Source: Myxococcales bacterium (GTDB taxonomy: Bacteria > Myxococcota > Polyangia > HGW-17 > SLPX01). From it: DNA of 62,866 nt. The position numbers and the translations under genes were made by a program. The stretch spans positions 1 to 62,866 of the forward strand of contig SLPX01000150.1 in assembly GCA_007131745.1 (NCBI GenBank), in the 5' to 3' direction. This document shows positions 27,075-35,840 of the stretch, piece by piece (within the stretch, counting starts at the first letter, position 1; each line of letters opens with the position of its first letter). The notes under the pieces were generated by a model. The model saw only the letters and a list, made by a program, of their open reading frames with translations, was not told where the DNA came from and did no database searches.

Positions 27075-28196
27075 ATGAAGTCAAAAAATGAGTTTAATGA
27101 TTTGAAATTGTTTGTGTTATTGGTGTCGGCAGGGGTTTTTTGGGTAACATGCAGTGTGGGCGGGGTTTCAAGGGAAACAAGCTGCACCGACGGGATCGAC
27201 AACAACGGAAATGGGCTCACCGATTGCGAGGACCCGGATTGTTTCGATCACCCTGCATGCAAGACCGATGTGCGGGAAATCTGTGATAACGGTATAGACG
27301 ACAACGGAAACGGGCTCACGGATTGTGACGACCCTCAATGTTTCAACCATGTTGCATGTCAAACGGTGCAAGAAATTTGCGACAACGGCATAGACGACAA
27401 CGGAAACGGGTATACGGATTGCGAAGACGCGGAGTGCGCGGATCATCCCGCCTGCCGGGTGCTTGGTGAGATTTGTGACGACGGGATCGACAACACCGGA
27501 AACGGGCTCACCGATTGCGAAGATCCTGAATGCGCGTATCACTGGTCTTGCCGGGACGAAGATTATGAAAACTGCACCGACGGAATCGACAACAACGGAA
27601 ACGGACTTACGGATTGTGATGATCCCTACTGTTTCGACCATCCTTACTGCTTGAGCGGGGAAGGCTCTCTTTCATGCATGGGAATAGATGTGTGTTACCG
27701 GTGCTGCACCCCCGGAGACGAGTCTTGTTATTTTGCTTGTGAATACGCGGGCACCGCGGATGCCCAGACCAGGATGAACGCTTTTTATGATTGCGTGGCC
27801 GCGAACTGCGGAACCCAGTGCGGCTCGGGATCCACGGAGCAAGAGTGCAGCTCATGCCTTGGTTTGCACTGTTCGGCACAGATAGACGCGTGCGACTGGG
27901 GTTACGGCGGATCCACGGGTTGCTGGACGTTCATGGATTGCATAGCCGATTGCAGCGGCTCAATCCCCCAGGGGACGGGAAACGCGGATACTTGTCCTGA
28001 GAATCCGACGCTTCATTGTTTCCAGGATTGTTTCTACTCTACCGGCAGAAACAGCGTTGAGCTTTATTACGCCATATTCGATTGCATCGATGACTATTGT
28101 GATCAGCATTGCGCAGACATGGGAAGCGCTGCGTGTCAACAGTGCTATGAAGCATACTGCTCTTCCCAAATCAATGCTTGTTCTAATGACGGTTGA
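27075..28196 (+). CDS. Paralogous Cys-rich lipoprotein with five acidic repeats
   Basis: 373 residues with a lipoprotein-like signal (VFWVTCSVGG). Five tandem modules of about 31 residues follow, on the pattern CxDGIDxNGNGLTDCxDPxCxxHxxC (about 37-192). The C-terminal Cys-rich domain is homologous to that of the preceding gene (SCMGIDVCYRCCTPGDESCY, SQINACSNDG). It therefore differs from its neighbour mainly in repeat number, as expected after tandem duplication and repeat expansion. The repeats probably bind Ca2+ and stiffen a stalk. Its stop overlaps the end of the convergent giant lipoprotein gene by 14 bp. Confidence 0.82.
   Translation: MKSKNEFNDLKLFVLLVSAGVFWVTCSVGGVSRETSCTDGIDNNGNGLTDCEDPDCFDHPACKTDVREICDNGIDDNGNGLTDCDDPQCFNHVACQTVQEICDNGIDDNGNGYTDCEDAECADHPACRVLGEICDDGIDNTGNGLTDCEDPECAYHWSCRDEDYENCTDGIDNNGNGLTDCDDPYCFDHPYCLSGEGSLSCMGIDVCYRCCTPGDESCYFACEYAGTADAQTRMNAFYDCVAANCGTQCGSGSTEQECSSCLGLHCSAQIDACDWGYGGSTGCWTFMDCIADCSGSIPQGTGNADTCPENPTLHCFQDCFYSTGRNSVELYYAIFDCIDDYCDQHCADMGSAACQQCYEAYCSSQINACSNDG
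27183..27650 (+). repeat. Five tandem acidic Cys repeats
   Basis: Five related units of roughly 93-96 bp, conserved at DNA level around the block encoding DGIDNNGNGLTDC. They also match two units in the upstream paralogue at about 26036-26320. Confidence 0.75.
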
Positions 28197-31100
28197 ACCG
28201 GCCCCCCGGGAGGCCCGCTTTTCGCCGGGCTGATTCCAGAGAAGAGAAACTGTCTTTTGCGGTCCGTGAGGGATCCAGGATTGTCTTTTTCAGCAAACCG
28301 AGAGCGTGTTCCGGATGTCCGAGATCAAGGTAGAGCTGAACAAGGTCCGTCAACGCATTGATCGCAAAATCCGATGGCCCTTTGGCTGCGATCAGCCACG
28401 CAAGCAGGTCTTCAGCGTCTCCCCAGGATCGGTGTTTCACCGCGAATTCCGCTGCGATAAGGTGGGAGCACAAGGCTTCGGGGGCGAGCGCCATGTTCCT
28501 TTGAATCAACCCGAAAGCCTGGTCCGCGATATCTCTATTCATGAAACCGCGGGCGAGGGTGCAAACAGCTTCCGGGTCAAGGGGGGCTTGCCTTAAATCG
28601 TTTGTTGCTTTTTCAAGGGCGTTTTGGTGATCGCCGAACACGGCGGTGATTTTTTCGACCTTGTCTCGCAGGCCGTCTCGGATCAGCGCTTTTGCAACGA
28701 GGTCTGTTGTGCGGGAAAAACACTCTCGAACGTGGGGGTGTGCTCTTTTTATTCGGGTCTTTCGCCACCCCTCGATTTGAGCGTGCAGTCGATCCATTCG
28801 ATTGCAATGCGCGAATACTCGGGCCGTAAGTTTCACCGCGGGAGCATGTTCCGGTAAAAGAGGAGATGTCCATTGAAAAAGATTTGTAGCGGCTTTTCCG
28901 GCTCGATCGCAATTTCCCGCGTCAAGATGGTTTTCAGCCAATTCAAGGAAAACCCTGGATCCGTCCGGAGAGGAAGCCGGAAGATCCCGGTCGGCCATTT
29001 CAGTCCATCCTTCATTGTCCGTCCAGGCGAGGGCTTTTGCCGCGGGAGCAAGAAGGACCGGTTCGTTCTTGAACGCGGATGCGATTTGATGCGCGATTTT
29101 TTCCACGTCCAGATCCAGATCCAGCAGATGAGCAAGAATCGAAGAAAACCGGCAAAGCCCCGAACCTTGTGGGCCGGTTCTAACCGCGCTGATGAGAAGG
29201 TTTTTCGCTTTGTCGGGGTTTTGGGTCAAGACAAGGAGCCTGGCCTTCCATATCGTTGGCGAATCGGGTCCGAAACTGCACGTGGATGAACGGAGTTCTT
29301 TTTCTGAAAGCGGCTTCAACTGTTTTGCAAGTTTCGCTCCTTCCTTTACAGCGGTTTTCATGCCCTTTTTTAATTCACGGATCCGGGTTTTTGAAAGGCC
29401 TGTAGTTTTACGTTTTTTTTCGAGTTTTTTTGCCGCCTGATAATACTCAAGACGAATGCAAGCGAGACCGGCAGAGAGGACAGGGTCGGCGTTTGCGTGT
29501 TTTGGGATTTCATCTTTGGGCGCGTGTTGCATCGCGGATTCGATGCGATCACCAAGGATCTTTCTGTGTTCATCGGACGGCAGCCAAGCGAACCATCTTG
29601 CAATGAGCGGACTCTGCTCTGTGGGTTGTCCCTTTTTCAGAAAAAGCAGGGACATCCATTTTTGCAATGCAGCTTCAAGGGGCTCGGCTGAACTCTTTAA
29701 CAAGGCGGATTTGAGTTGAGTGTTGATGGGTTTTTCGTCCTCTTTTTCAGGATCTTTCTCTGGAAAGTATGAAGGTTTGTTCAGAAGCGCTTCTTGGAGT
29801 CTTTCCAGCCAAACGAGACCCAGGGGCCAGTGACCCGGGCCGGTTATTTCGGAAAGGCCGCTGTTTATTCTTTCTTCGAATTCAGCAATGGACATGGGGC
29901 TGTGGATCCAGGTAAGAGCGTCTTCTTCCAAATGGTGGAACACTCCGGCGGGCCCGCGTTCAAGCCTGAGTGCCGTAAAGAACAACCTGTTGGAAATTTC
30001 AATGAGGTGTTTATGCTTTTTCGGTTCCTGTCGGATCAAATTCTGCGCCCACCTGAGATGGGCCAGAGCGGACTCGGGGTCTCCGTATTTTAGAGCGAAA
30101 AAACCGAGTTCCAGTCGAGTTGCTCCGTCCCATCGGTTTTTTTCCAGCACCCTGTCCAAGAGGTTGACCGAACCCGAAACATCGCCTTTCAGTCGAAGGA
30201 TTTCAGCGCGCGCTGTTTTTGTTTGAAGAAAGGATTTCAACTCCACCGGTGGGGACTTTAAATGAAGCAGCAATTTGATCGCATCGTGCCGTATCGTGGG
30301 ATCGGCCCGGTGTAATCTTTCTGCAAAACCTTTCGTGTGGCCGAATGGTTTGTCTTTGCCCGCCATGCGCAGCAAAATGTCAATCCATTGTCTCAGCAGG
30401 TCATCTTTGGCGGACATCACTGCAAGATGTTCGATTGTCTTGCACGAAGGGGCGAGAGGATTCTCCCAGTACCGGCATTCCGCTGCAGCCGCCTTGATCA
30501 CGCGTTCCCGCAGGCCGGCACTCGACGCTGAGGCGAATTTTCCGAGTTTTGTTTGAAATTCCCACGAAGCCTTTTGGTTCCAGGTTTTCCGGGCGCCTTT
30601 GAGCCCGAGTTCCAGCAAGCGGAGATTTTCGCCTGAAGCAGCCGAGTGGTCTATCTTTTGTATCGTTTTGACCAAGGCTTCGAACGCGCCGGTTTTAGAA
30701 AAAAGGCGGGTTATCGCCAGGGTGTCCAGCGGGGAAGAAGGTGATCTGTTTTCCAGTAGCGCTTTCAACGAACGCCTGAGCGGGATCATTTCAGCGGGGG
30801 GAGGACCGGCTACCAGTCTCTTTTCTCTCGGGTTGGAGGGTTTTGAAAGGTATTTTTCAGCTTTGTCTTTATCGTTGTGCGCAAAAGCCCACGCTGCCGC
30901 AGTGGTCCAGGCCCTGAAAGCGAGAGACGGCAGTTCTTCGAAACCTGCGATTTTGCCGGATTCGCCGGATGAAGACGGTTTTTCCCGGCCGGCGCTCCGG
31001 GTGTTCGCAGAGGACAAGAGATGGATCGCCCGGGCGACGTCATCGGCCGGGCGAGCCGAGCCGCCCATGTTCAAAAGATGAAGCGCACGGTCCAGCCTGC

Positions 31101-31542
31101 GACGCGCTTCCATAATCTTGTCCTCCGGGGGAATGGGAACTCTTTCCCGAGCAGCGTCCAGGAGTTCCAGACATTCATGGGCGTAGTCGAGTCGATGAGC
31201 GAGACGCGCTGCCAGGAGAAACGGCGCTCCAGGACCGCGGCTTCTTCGCCTTTGCCTGCTTACTTCCTCCAGGGCCGCCTCGTAAGCTTCCTCGTAACGC
31301 TCGAGACCGGCAAGAGCTTTGGCTTCAAGGTAAGGGTTTCGGCGTGTTGAGCGCTTGATGCTTTCAAGAGCAAGGTCGTGTCGGCCTCTTGCGATGTAGC
31401 GCCGCGCGCGATGATCACCGCACCCTGCGGTTAGGATTAGAACAGTTTTCACAGCGAAGGCGAATGGAACAAGACTGCGCATCACCAAGGAACTTACCGG
31501 GCGCGGGTTTGCAACGATTTTTTCGGAGGGATTGTTTCTCAT
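28183..31542 (-). CDS. Giant lipoprotein with TPR-like helical repeats
   Basis: 1119 residues. The ATG at 31542 overlaps the deacetylase stop (ATGA) and follows GAGAGG. An in-frame Met 20 codons later would give a shorter signal. The lipobox is LTAGC, Cys41. The remainder is almost entirely helical with tetratricopeptide-like spacing (YIARGRHDLALESIKRSTRR, ALAGLERYEEAYEAALEEV, LELGFFALKYGDPESALAHL, LVQLYLDLGHPEHALGLLKK). It resembles large periplasmic scaffold lipoproteins that organise polysaccharide or outer-membrane machinery. It is last in a five-gene leftward cluster with a deacetylase, GT2, an FAD enzyme and an MshEN protein. The exact role is not known. Confidence 0.8.
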   Translation of the reverse strand: MRNNPSEKIVANPRPVSSLVMRSLVPFAFAVKTVLILTAGCGDHRARRYIARGRHDLALESIKRSTRRNPYLEAKALAGLERYEEAYEAALEEVSRQRRRSRGPGAPFLLAARLAHRLDYAHECLELLDAARERVPIPPEDKIMEARRRLDRALHLLNMGGSARPADDVARAIHLLSSANTRSAGREKPSSSGESGKIAGFEELPSLAFRAWTTAAAWAFAHNDKDKAEKYLSKPSNPREKRLVAGPPPAEMIPLRRSLKALLENRSPSSPLDTLAITRLFSKTGAFEALVKTIQKIDHSAASGENLRLLELGLKGARKTWNQKASWEFQTKLGKFASASSAGLRERVIKAAAAECRYWENPLAPSCKTIEHLAVMSAKDDLLRQWIDILLRMAGKDKPFGHTKGFAERLHRADPTIRHDAIKLLLHLKSPPVELKSFLQTKTARAEILRLKGDVSGSVNLLDRVLEKNRWDGATRLELGFFALKYGDPESALAHLRWAQNLIRQEPKKHKHLIEISNRLFFTALRLERGPAGVFHHLEEDALTWIHSPMSIAEFEERINSGLSEITGPGHWPLGLVWLERLQEALLNKPSYFPEKDPEKEDEKPINTQLKSALLKSSAEPLEAALQKWMSLLFLKKGQPTEQSPLIARWFAWLPSDEHRKILGDRIESAMQHAPKDEIPKHANADPVLSAGLACIRLEYYQAAKKLEKKRKTTGLSKTRIRELKKGMKTAVKEGAKLAKQLKPLSEKELRSSTCSFGPDSPTIWKARLLVLTQNPDKAKNLLISAVRTGPQGSGLCRFSSILAHLLDLDLDVEKIAHQIASAFKNEPVLLAPAAKALAWTDNEGWTEMADRDLPASSPDGSRVFLELAENHLDAGNCDRAGKAATNLFQWTSPLLPEHAPAVKLTARVFAHCNRMDRLHAQIEGWRKTRIKRAHPHVRECFSRTTDLVAKALIRDGLRDKVEKITAVFGDHQNALEKATNDLRQAPLDPEAVCTLARGFMNRDIADQAFGLIQRNMALAPEALCSHLIAAEFAVKHRSWGDAEDLLAWLIAAKGPSDFAINALTDLVQLYLDLGHPEHALGLLKKTILDPSRTAKDSFSSLESARRKAGLPGGRFNRH

Positions 31543-32483
31543 GGAGCCTCTCGGGGAACGATACTCTCAAGAGTTCCAAAATCATGGGTTTTGGATAGTT
31601 TTGAAAGAAAACAAGAGATTCTCTTTCTTTTCAAAGCCCACGGGATTCGCAGGTCGGGTTGTTTCTTGGAGAGTTCACCTGGAAACTCTTTGTCATCGAC
31701 GAGGTCTATCGCGTGACATTCGAAAACGACCACTTTCAACATGGAAGCCAAGCGAGATGGGATCCACGAAAAGGGCTTTGCAGCGAGTGTTATGCTCGTG
31801 CCGATGATGGGGATCCGGATAATCGGAGCTACAGCTATCGGCATTTCCCACAGCTTTTCGCTTGAACCGGTCCCTCGTAGAAAAGGATGCGTTGGATTAG
31901 CGGGATAAGGCTGCAATGGACCCATGCTGGTGCGTGGATCATGCAAGCGCGCACCGCTTTTTCGTGCGTGCGCTTTCATCAAAAGCATCACCGCGGACTT
32001 GGCCAAGTAATAGGGAAACGAAGGCAGTAGAGATGAGTCATATCTGTAACCCCTCGTTTCAAGAATCTTGAAAAGAGTCGTGGAAGCTCCGTAGCCCGGA
32101 GATCTGAAGCCCGATGTTTTTTTCCCGGTCAGGCTCTCCAGCGCTTCTTCACAATTCACGATTTCTCTTTCCATTTCTTTGTGGTCCAATGAAAGAAAGT
32201 CGTATCCGTGATTCCACGTGTGATTAGCCAATTCATGGCCTGCCAGGACCGCTTGTTGGGCCGTGTGGTAAACATCTTCTTCCAGGGTTCGGCCGACCAC
32301 GAAGAAAGTTGCGGGAATTTGCAATGATTCAGCAAGTTCCAAAAACCTGGTCCAGCCTATTTGGACCAGCCTGGATGCCGCGGGTTCGGTAGGCGGCTCA
32401 AGACCGTGAATCCGGTGGTAGGCAGACAGCGGATCAAGGTCGACCGAGAGACAAATGCGCCGTGTGTTTGAATTCGACGCCAT
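31539..32483 (-). CDS. Polysaccharide deacetylase (NodB homology domain)
   Basis: 314 residues with no signal peptide. Carbohydrate esterase 4 motifs appear in order: RICLSVDLDPLS near the N-terminus in the catalytic-Asp position, PATFFVVGRTLEE, HELANHTWNHGYD with the two zinc histidines, and GFRSPGYGAS. An FSWIPSRLAS-like loop and a HAIDLVD-type late motif (ECHAIDLVDDKEF) match the PuuE/peptidoglycan-deacetylase-like subgroup. It probably removes N-acetyl groups from a lipid-linked or surface glycan in the cytosol. The gene lies 5 bp after the GT2 gene and overlaps the giant lipoprotein start. Confidence 0.85.
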   Translation of the reverse strand: MASNSNTRRICLSVDLDPLSAYHRIHGLEPPTEPAASRLVQIGWTRFLELAESLQIPATFFVVGRTLEEDVYHTAQQAVLAGHELANHTWNHGYDFLSLDHKEMEREIVNCEEALESLTGKKTSGFRSPGYGASTTLFKILETRGYRYDSSLLPSFPYYLAKSAVMLLMKAHARKSGARLHDPRTSMGPLQPYPANPTHPFLRGTGSSEKLWEMPIAVAPIIRIPIIGTSITLAAKPFSWIPSRLASMLKVVVFECHAIDLVDDKEFPGELSKKQPDLRIPWALKRKRISCFLSKLSKTHDFGTLESIVPREAP

Positions 32484-32488
32484 GGCCG

Positions 32489-33277
32489 TTACTCGTCATT
32501 GTTTTCATGGATTCTGAGTGCGTAAAACAGGAGAACCATGTTTTTCAGTACGTTCGGCACCCTTCTTACCAGGTCCACTGAGGGAGGGCGCTTTTCGGCC
32601 ACTTCTACTGGAATTTCCTTTACTATGATTCCGGATCTTTCAGCCCTTATCACGAATTCGGAAGCGAAGAGATCCTTGTCCACCACACAATTTTCCGCGG
32701 TACGCAACAGCGTTTCGCGGTGGAATGCTTTCAGGCCGTGCGTGTCTGTTCCGGTGAATCCCAGCATGATCCTGAGCATGCCGTTTATGATCTTCGTGGC
32801 GGCTCGGCGCATGAGAGGCCGCCGGTCGTTCGCTCCGGCCATGGCCTTTGATCCCACCACGAGATCGGCCTTGTTTTTTTTCAGGATATCTATTGCCCTC
32901 GCGTGAAAGTCTGTATCGCAAAGGTCGATTTCATCACAAATCACCCATTTGCCGAGTGATTCGATAATTCCTCTTCGGAGAGCAGCGCCGTAATTCGGTC
33001 TGTCTATGCTTATGGTGCGGATGTTTTCGTGTGAGGCCTCGAGTCTGCGGGCGATATCCAACGTGGAGTCACGGCTTCCATTCTGGGCAAGGATTATCTC
33101 AAAGGTCAGGTCGGGAAATCGAGACGCCATGTTTTCCAGCAAGGATTCGACAGCACTTTGAAGAATCGCCTCTTCGTTGTATATCGGAATCACGACCGAA
33201 ATGTCGCACGAGGCGGGGCCGGATCTTTTCTTACCTTTTCCGCTGTTTTGTTTTGCAGCCGACCGGTCTTTTCGCAT
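32489..33277 (-). CDS. Family 2 glycosyltransferase (DPM1/polyprenyl-type)
   Basis: About 262 residues, using the ATG at 33277, which sits 8 nt after GAAGGA; an ATG two codons earlier is too close. The GT-A fold begins ISVVIPIYNEEAILQSAVESL. An acidic metal/sugar-nucleotide site follows in VICDEIDLCDTDF, and the acceptor region reads GTDTHGLKAFHRE, with an ERSGIIVKEIPVEVAEKRPP ending typical of dolichol/undecaprenyl-phosphate sugar transferases. No membrane helices were seen. It should transfer a sugar to a lipid carrier for the glycan processed by the neighbouring deacetylase. It overlaps the preceding FAD gene by 47 bp. Confidence 0.85.
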   Translation of the reverse strand: MRKDRSAAKQNSGKGKKRSGPASCDISVVIPIYNEEAILQSAVESLLENMASRFPDLTFEIILAQNGSRDSTLDIARRLEASHENIRTISIDRPNYGAALRRGIIESLGKWVICDEIDLCDTDFHARAIDILKKNKADLVVGSKAMAGANDRRPLMRRAATKIINGMLRIMLGFTGTDTHGLKAFHRETLLRTAENCVVDKDLFASEFVIRAERSGIIVKEIPVEVAEKRPPSVDLVRRVPNVLKNMVLLFYALRIHENNDE

Positions 33278-34598
33278 GATCATAATCCTTCAACGCGTCC
33301 GCGGCGGTTCGGCGTCCCTCCAATATGGAGTCTTCCATTGAGCTATATATCCATGAGCCGTACCGGCCGCATGAATAGATACCCTGTCCGCGGAAAAACC
33401 TCAAGAGGCTGGTCAGGGCTCGTCTCCGGTTGTGGTCGTAAATCACGTATCCATGTGGAATTACATTGAGTCGCGTAAAAAGTATGTCTTCCGCCGAGTC
33501 CAACAAACCCATGCTGCAAAGGGCCGGTAACGCTTTTTGCACGACTGCGTTCTTGCCGCCGGAGACGTCGCGGTCCGCCATTTCCACGTACAGAGAGGAT
33601 CCGTTTGCAGGGGCCATGTGAGGAGCGGCATTGCTGTAGACGCCTACACGATAGAAAGGATATTCGCGGTCCGGAAGGTAGACCCAGTGATAGTCCATCT
33701 TGACCCGGGGCTTTACGGCCACGTCCAGGTAGACCACGGGTGATGCCCTTAGCATCCGGCTGTTTCGCATGACGCTTTGAGGAGGGGCGACCAGCATATC
33801 GGCCAAATCGGGAAGCGGTGCCGTCGAGATCATGGTTGAATAGTCGAGCCATTCCCCGCCAGCGTACGCGCGTTTTTTTCGATGGTCTACTTTTTCCACA
33901 GGGCAAGACGTCAGGACGCTTTCTTGAGGCAGCATTCTGAGAAGAGCTTTCGGCAGCTCTCCGATTCCACCTTTTTCCGGGTAGAGAAATTTTACATTGT
34001 ATCCCATTTCCGGAAGGTCGGCGCCTACCGCTCCTGCAATCACATTTTCAACAGGCGGCACGGGAACAAAACCTTTGCACCACTCGGAAGTTATGTCTTC
34101 GGTGTTTACGCCCCAAAGTTTTTCATTGTAAGGAATCAGAAAGTTTTCGGCTATGCCGCGTCCGAAGTTCTGATAAATGAATTCACGAAAATGGGCCGGC
34201 TTTTTACGAGTTCCGAGCTTGATTTCCCAGAGGCCCTTGAGACACTCCAGGATGAGCGCAGGTTCGTGTCCGTGCAAGTGGACTTGAAAAGGGTAGCCGG
34301 TAAGCACTCCGCGTGAAAACGAGCAGCTCTTTCGTTTCACCTCCATCATTTCACCGGAGGTCCATTTCATTATGTCGTTTCTTATATCCTCGTTTTGCAA
34401 GTGCAACCAATGACCGGTCTTGTCGAATGTATAGCCATTCAATTCGTCGGATCGCGCAAGTCCACCCGCTGTTTCCTCTTTTTCAAGCAACAGCCAGTTA
34501 ACCGGCGCGCACGACAGTTCAATCGCCGCGGAAAGGCCTGTCAATCCTCCGCCGAGGATAAGGATTCTTTTGTCTTTGGAATCAGAGCTTCTGCTCAT
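33231..34598 (-). CDS. FAD-dependent amine oxidase-like / protoporphyrinogen-oxidase-like protein
   Basis: About 455 residues from the ATG at 34598; a TTG seven codons earlier is weaker. The FAD dinucleotide motif is RILILGGGLTGLSAAIELS, with LLLEKEETAGGLARSDELNG after it and a C-terminal YSCGRYGSWIYSSMEDSILEGRR. The middle (PYNEKLWGVNTEDITSEWC) resembles UDP-galactopyranose-mutase-like and glycan-cluster amine oxidases. In polysaccharide clusters such proteins act on sugars or lipid-linked intermediates, but the reaction is unproven. The neighbours (GT2, deacetylase) support a cell-surface glycan role. Confidence 0.82.
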   Translation of the reverse strand: MSRSSDSKDKRILILGGGLTGLSAAIELSCAPVNWLLLEKEETAGGLARSDELNGYTFDKTGHWLHLQNEDIRNDIMKWTSGEMMEVKRKSCSFSRGVLTGYPFQVHLHGHEPALILECLKGLWEIKLGTRKKPAHFREFIYQNFGRGIAENFLIPYNEKLWGVNTEDITSEWCKGFVPVPPVENVIAGAVGADLPEMGYNVKFLYPEKGGIGELPKALLRMLPQESVLTSCPVEKVDHRKKRAYAGGEWLDYSTMISTAPLPDLADMLVAPPQSVMRNSRMLRASPVVYLDVAVKPRVKMDYHWVYLPDREYPFYRVGVYSNAAPHMAPANGSSLYVEMADRDVSGGKNAVVQKALPALCSMGLLDSAEDILFTRLNVIPHGYVIYDHNRRRALTSLLRFFRGQGIYSCGRYGSWIYSSMEDSILEGRRTAADALKDYDHAKRPVGCKTKQRKR

Positions 34599-34642
34599 GG
34601 AGTTGTTCCGGTTTCCCAAGCATTCAGCCTGTATTGGAATCG

Positions 34643-35368
34643 TCAGCGATCATCCGTTTCAGTAATTCTTCTGATTTCCTGCAGGTACTCTTCGCGAGTC
34701 ATTAAATTGCGGGTGCACAATATGTTCACGATCGCCTGAATGCCGACCGAGGGCGGTACATCGTCTTCGATATTGTGTGAGGGGATCGTGGGGATCTCGA
34801 TGAAACCCCTTGCGGCCGGTTTCAGCGGATCGGTATTATCGCGCACTTTGTTTCCAGGTATGGTTCCTGTTTCCACATTTCCGCCGGACGGACCGGATTC
34901 CGAATTCATGTTCGGAATTATTCTCGTGATCATGGAAGAATAATTTTTTTCAATTGCCTTTTCGAGCAGGTCCGCGGAAGAAAGAACGATCGAGCACCCG
35001 AAACCCGCGTATTCAAAAAAATCTTCGTGGTTCAAGAAGGGATCGGCTGTAGCGGTTCTAAGCCGTATTACTGATCCCTCCTCCGCTTGTTCTTCCCGAA
35101 AAGACATTGGGAGAACAAGGTGCTCCAACGCTGTTTCGCGCGCTATCAAGCGCAGAGCATCCGGGTCCGTCTCTTCCGCTACCGGATCCACCGCATCCAA
35201 TCCTGTGTAATCGATCAATTTCTGCAACAGGCTTTCGGGCGTTGCAATCCCGGCTTCCAATACGGCTTTTACGGGAGACAAACCGCGCCGTGTCGCCCGG
35301 GTCTTGATTTCAAGAGCGGTTTCTTGTGTGAGGATTCCCTGTGTGATCAAAAAGTCGAAGATGTTCAT
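34643..35368 (-). CDS. Stand-alone MshEN (T2SSE N-terminal) domain protein
   Basis: 241 residues. The layout matches the N-terminal domain of GspE/PilB/MshE ATPases: a lead helix pair (FLITQGILTQETALEIKTRA), LLQKLIDYTGLDAVDPVAE, ETALEHLVLPMSF, an RTATADPFLNHEDFFEYAGF segment and LEKAIEKNYSS. No ATPase domain follows; a Ser/Pro/Gly linker leads to a C-terminal helix pair (VNILCTRNLMTREEYLQEI). MshEN domains bind c-di-GMP, so this may be a separate c-di-GMP adaptor for the glycan cluster it heads. The start is only 15 bp from the 3' end of tRNA-Arg. Confidence 0.78.
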   Translation of the reverse strand: MNIFDFLITQGILTQETALEIKTRATRRGLSPVKAVLEAGIATPESLLQKLIDYTGLDAVDPVAEETDPDALRLIARETALEHLVLPMSFREEQAEEGSVIRLRTATADPFLNHEDFFEYAGFGCSIVLSSADLLEKAIEKNYSSMITRIIPNMNSESGPSGGNVETGTIPGNKVRDNTDPLKPAARGFIEIPTIPSHNIEDDVPPSVGIQAIVNILCTRNLMTREEYLQEIRRITETDDR

Positions 35369-35383
35369 AGCAAAGAATACCGG

Positions 35384-35457
35384 CGGGCGTTACAGGATTC
35401 GAACCTGTGGCCTTCGGCTCCGGAGGCCGACGCTCTATCCATCTGAGCTAAACGCCC
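35384..35457 (-). tRNA. tRNA-Arg (CCG)
   Basis: 74 nt. The acceptor GGGCGTT pairs with AACGCCC, discriminator G. The anticodon loop CTCCGGA carries CCG and the T-loop is TTCGAAT. CCA is not encoded. It lies immediately upstream of the MshEN gene on the same strand, with no terminator between them. Confidence 0.96.
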
Positions 35458-35614
35458 ATGAAACCAACCCATCTAATCCAATGAAGGCTTTCAATGCAAG
35501 CCAAAACTTGTAAAAGAGACGCACTCCTTCCGAAAACCATTCTTGCAACGAGTTTAGGTATGTGCTATAGGAGCGACCGGTTCAGGGCGGTTTGAAATCC
35601 CCCTAGCCGGCTGA

Positions 35615-35686
35615 GGGCGATTAACTCAGTGGGAGAGTGCCATCCTCACACGGTGGAAGCCACTGGTTCAAATCCAGTATCGCCCA
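35615..35686 (+). tRNA. tRNA-Val (CAC)
   Basis: 72 nt. The acceptor GGGCGAT pairs with ATCGCCC, discriminator A. The D-arm is ACTC...GAGT, the anticodon loop CTCACAC carries CAC, and the T-loop is TTCAAAT. It is divergent from tRNA-Arg, 157 bp away. Confidence 0.95.
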
Positions 35687-35696
35687 AAATGTAAAG

Positions 35697-35729
35697 GCCC
35701 CGGAAGCGACCCGTTTTCGGGGCTTTTTT
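35697..35729 (+). terminator. Terminator of tRNA-Val
   Basis: GCCCCG (35697-35702) pairs with CGGGGC (35718-35723) across a 15-base loop, followed by six T. Confidence 0.75.
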
Positions 35730-35840
35730 GCATATGTCCCCCCTTATTTAGAAGGTTTTCGGAAATGGGTGTCAACCAGGCGCACATCGTTTATAGTCGT
35801 TTGCATGAAAGGTCGGCATGCTGGAAACAGTTTTTTGGCG

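Noticed and set aside
26036..27650. Regularly spaced repeats that might suggest a CRISPR array
   Set aside because: The repeats are in frame inside two lipoprotein genes, of protein-module length, with coding-type variation.
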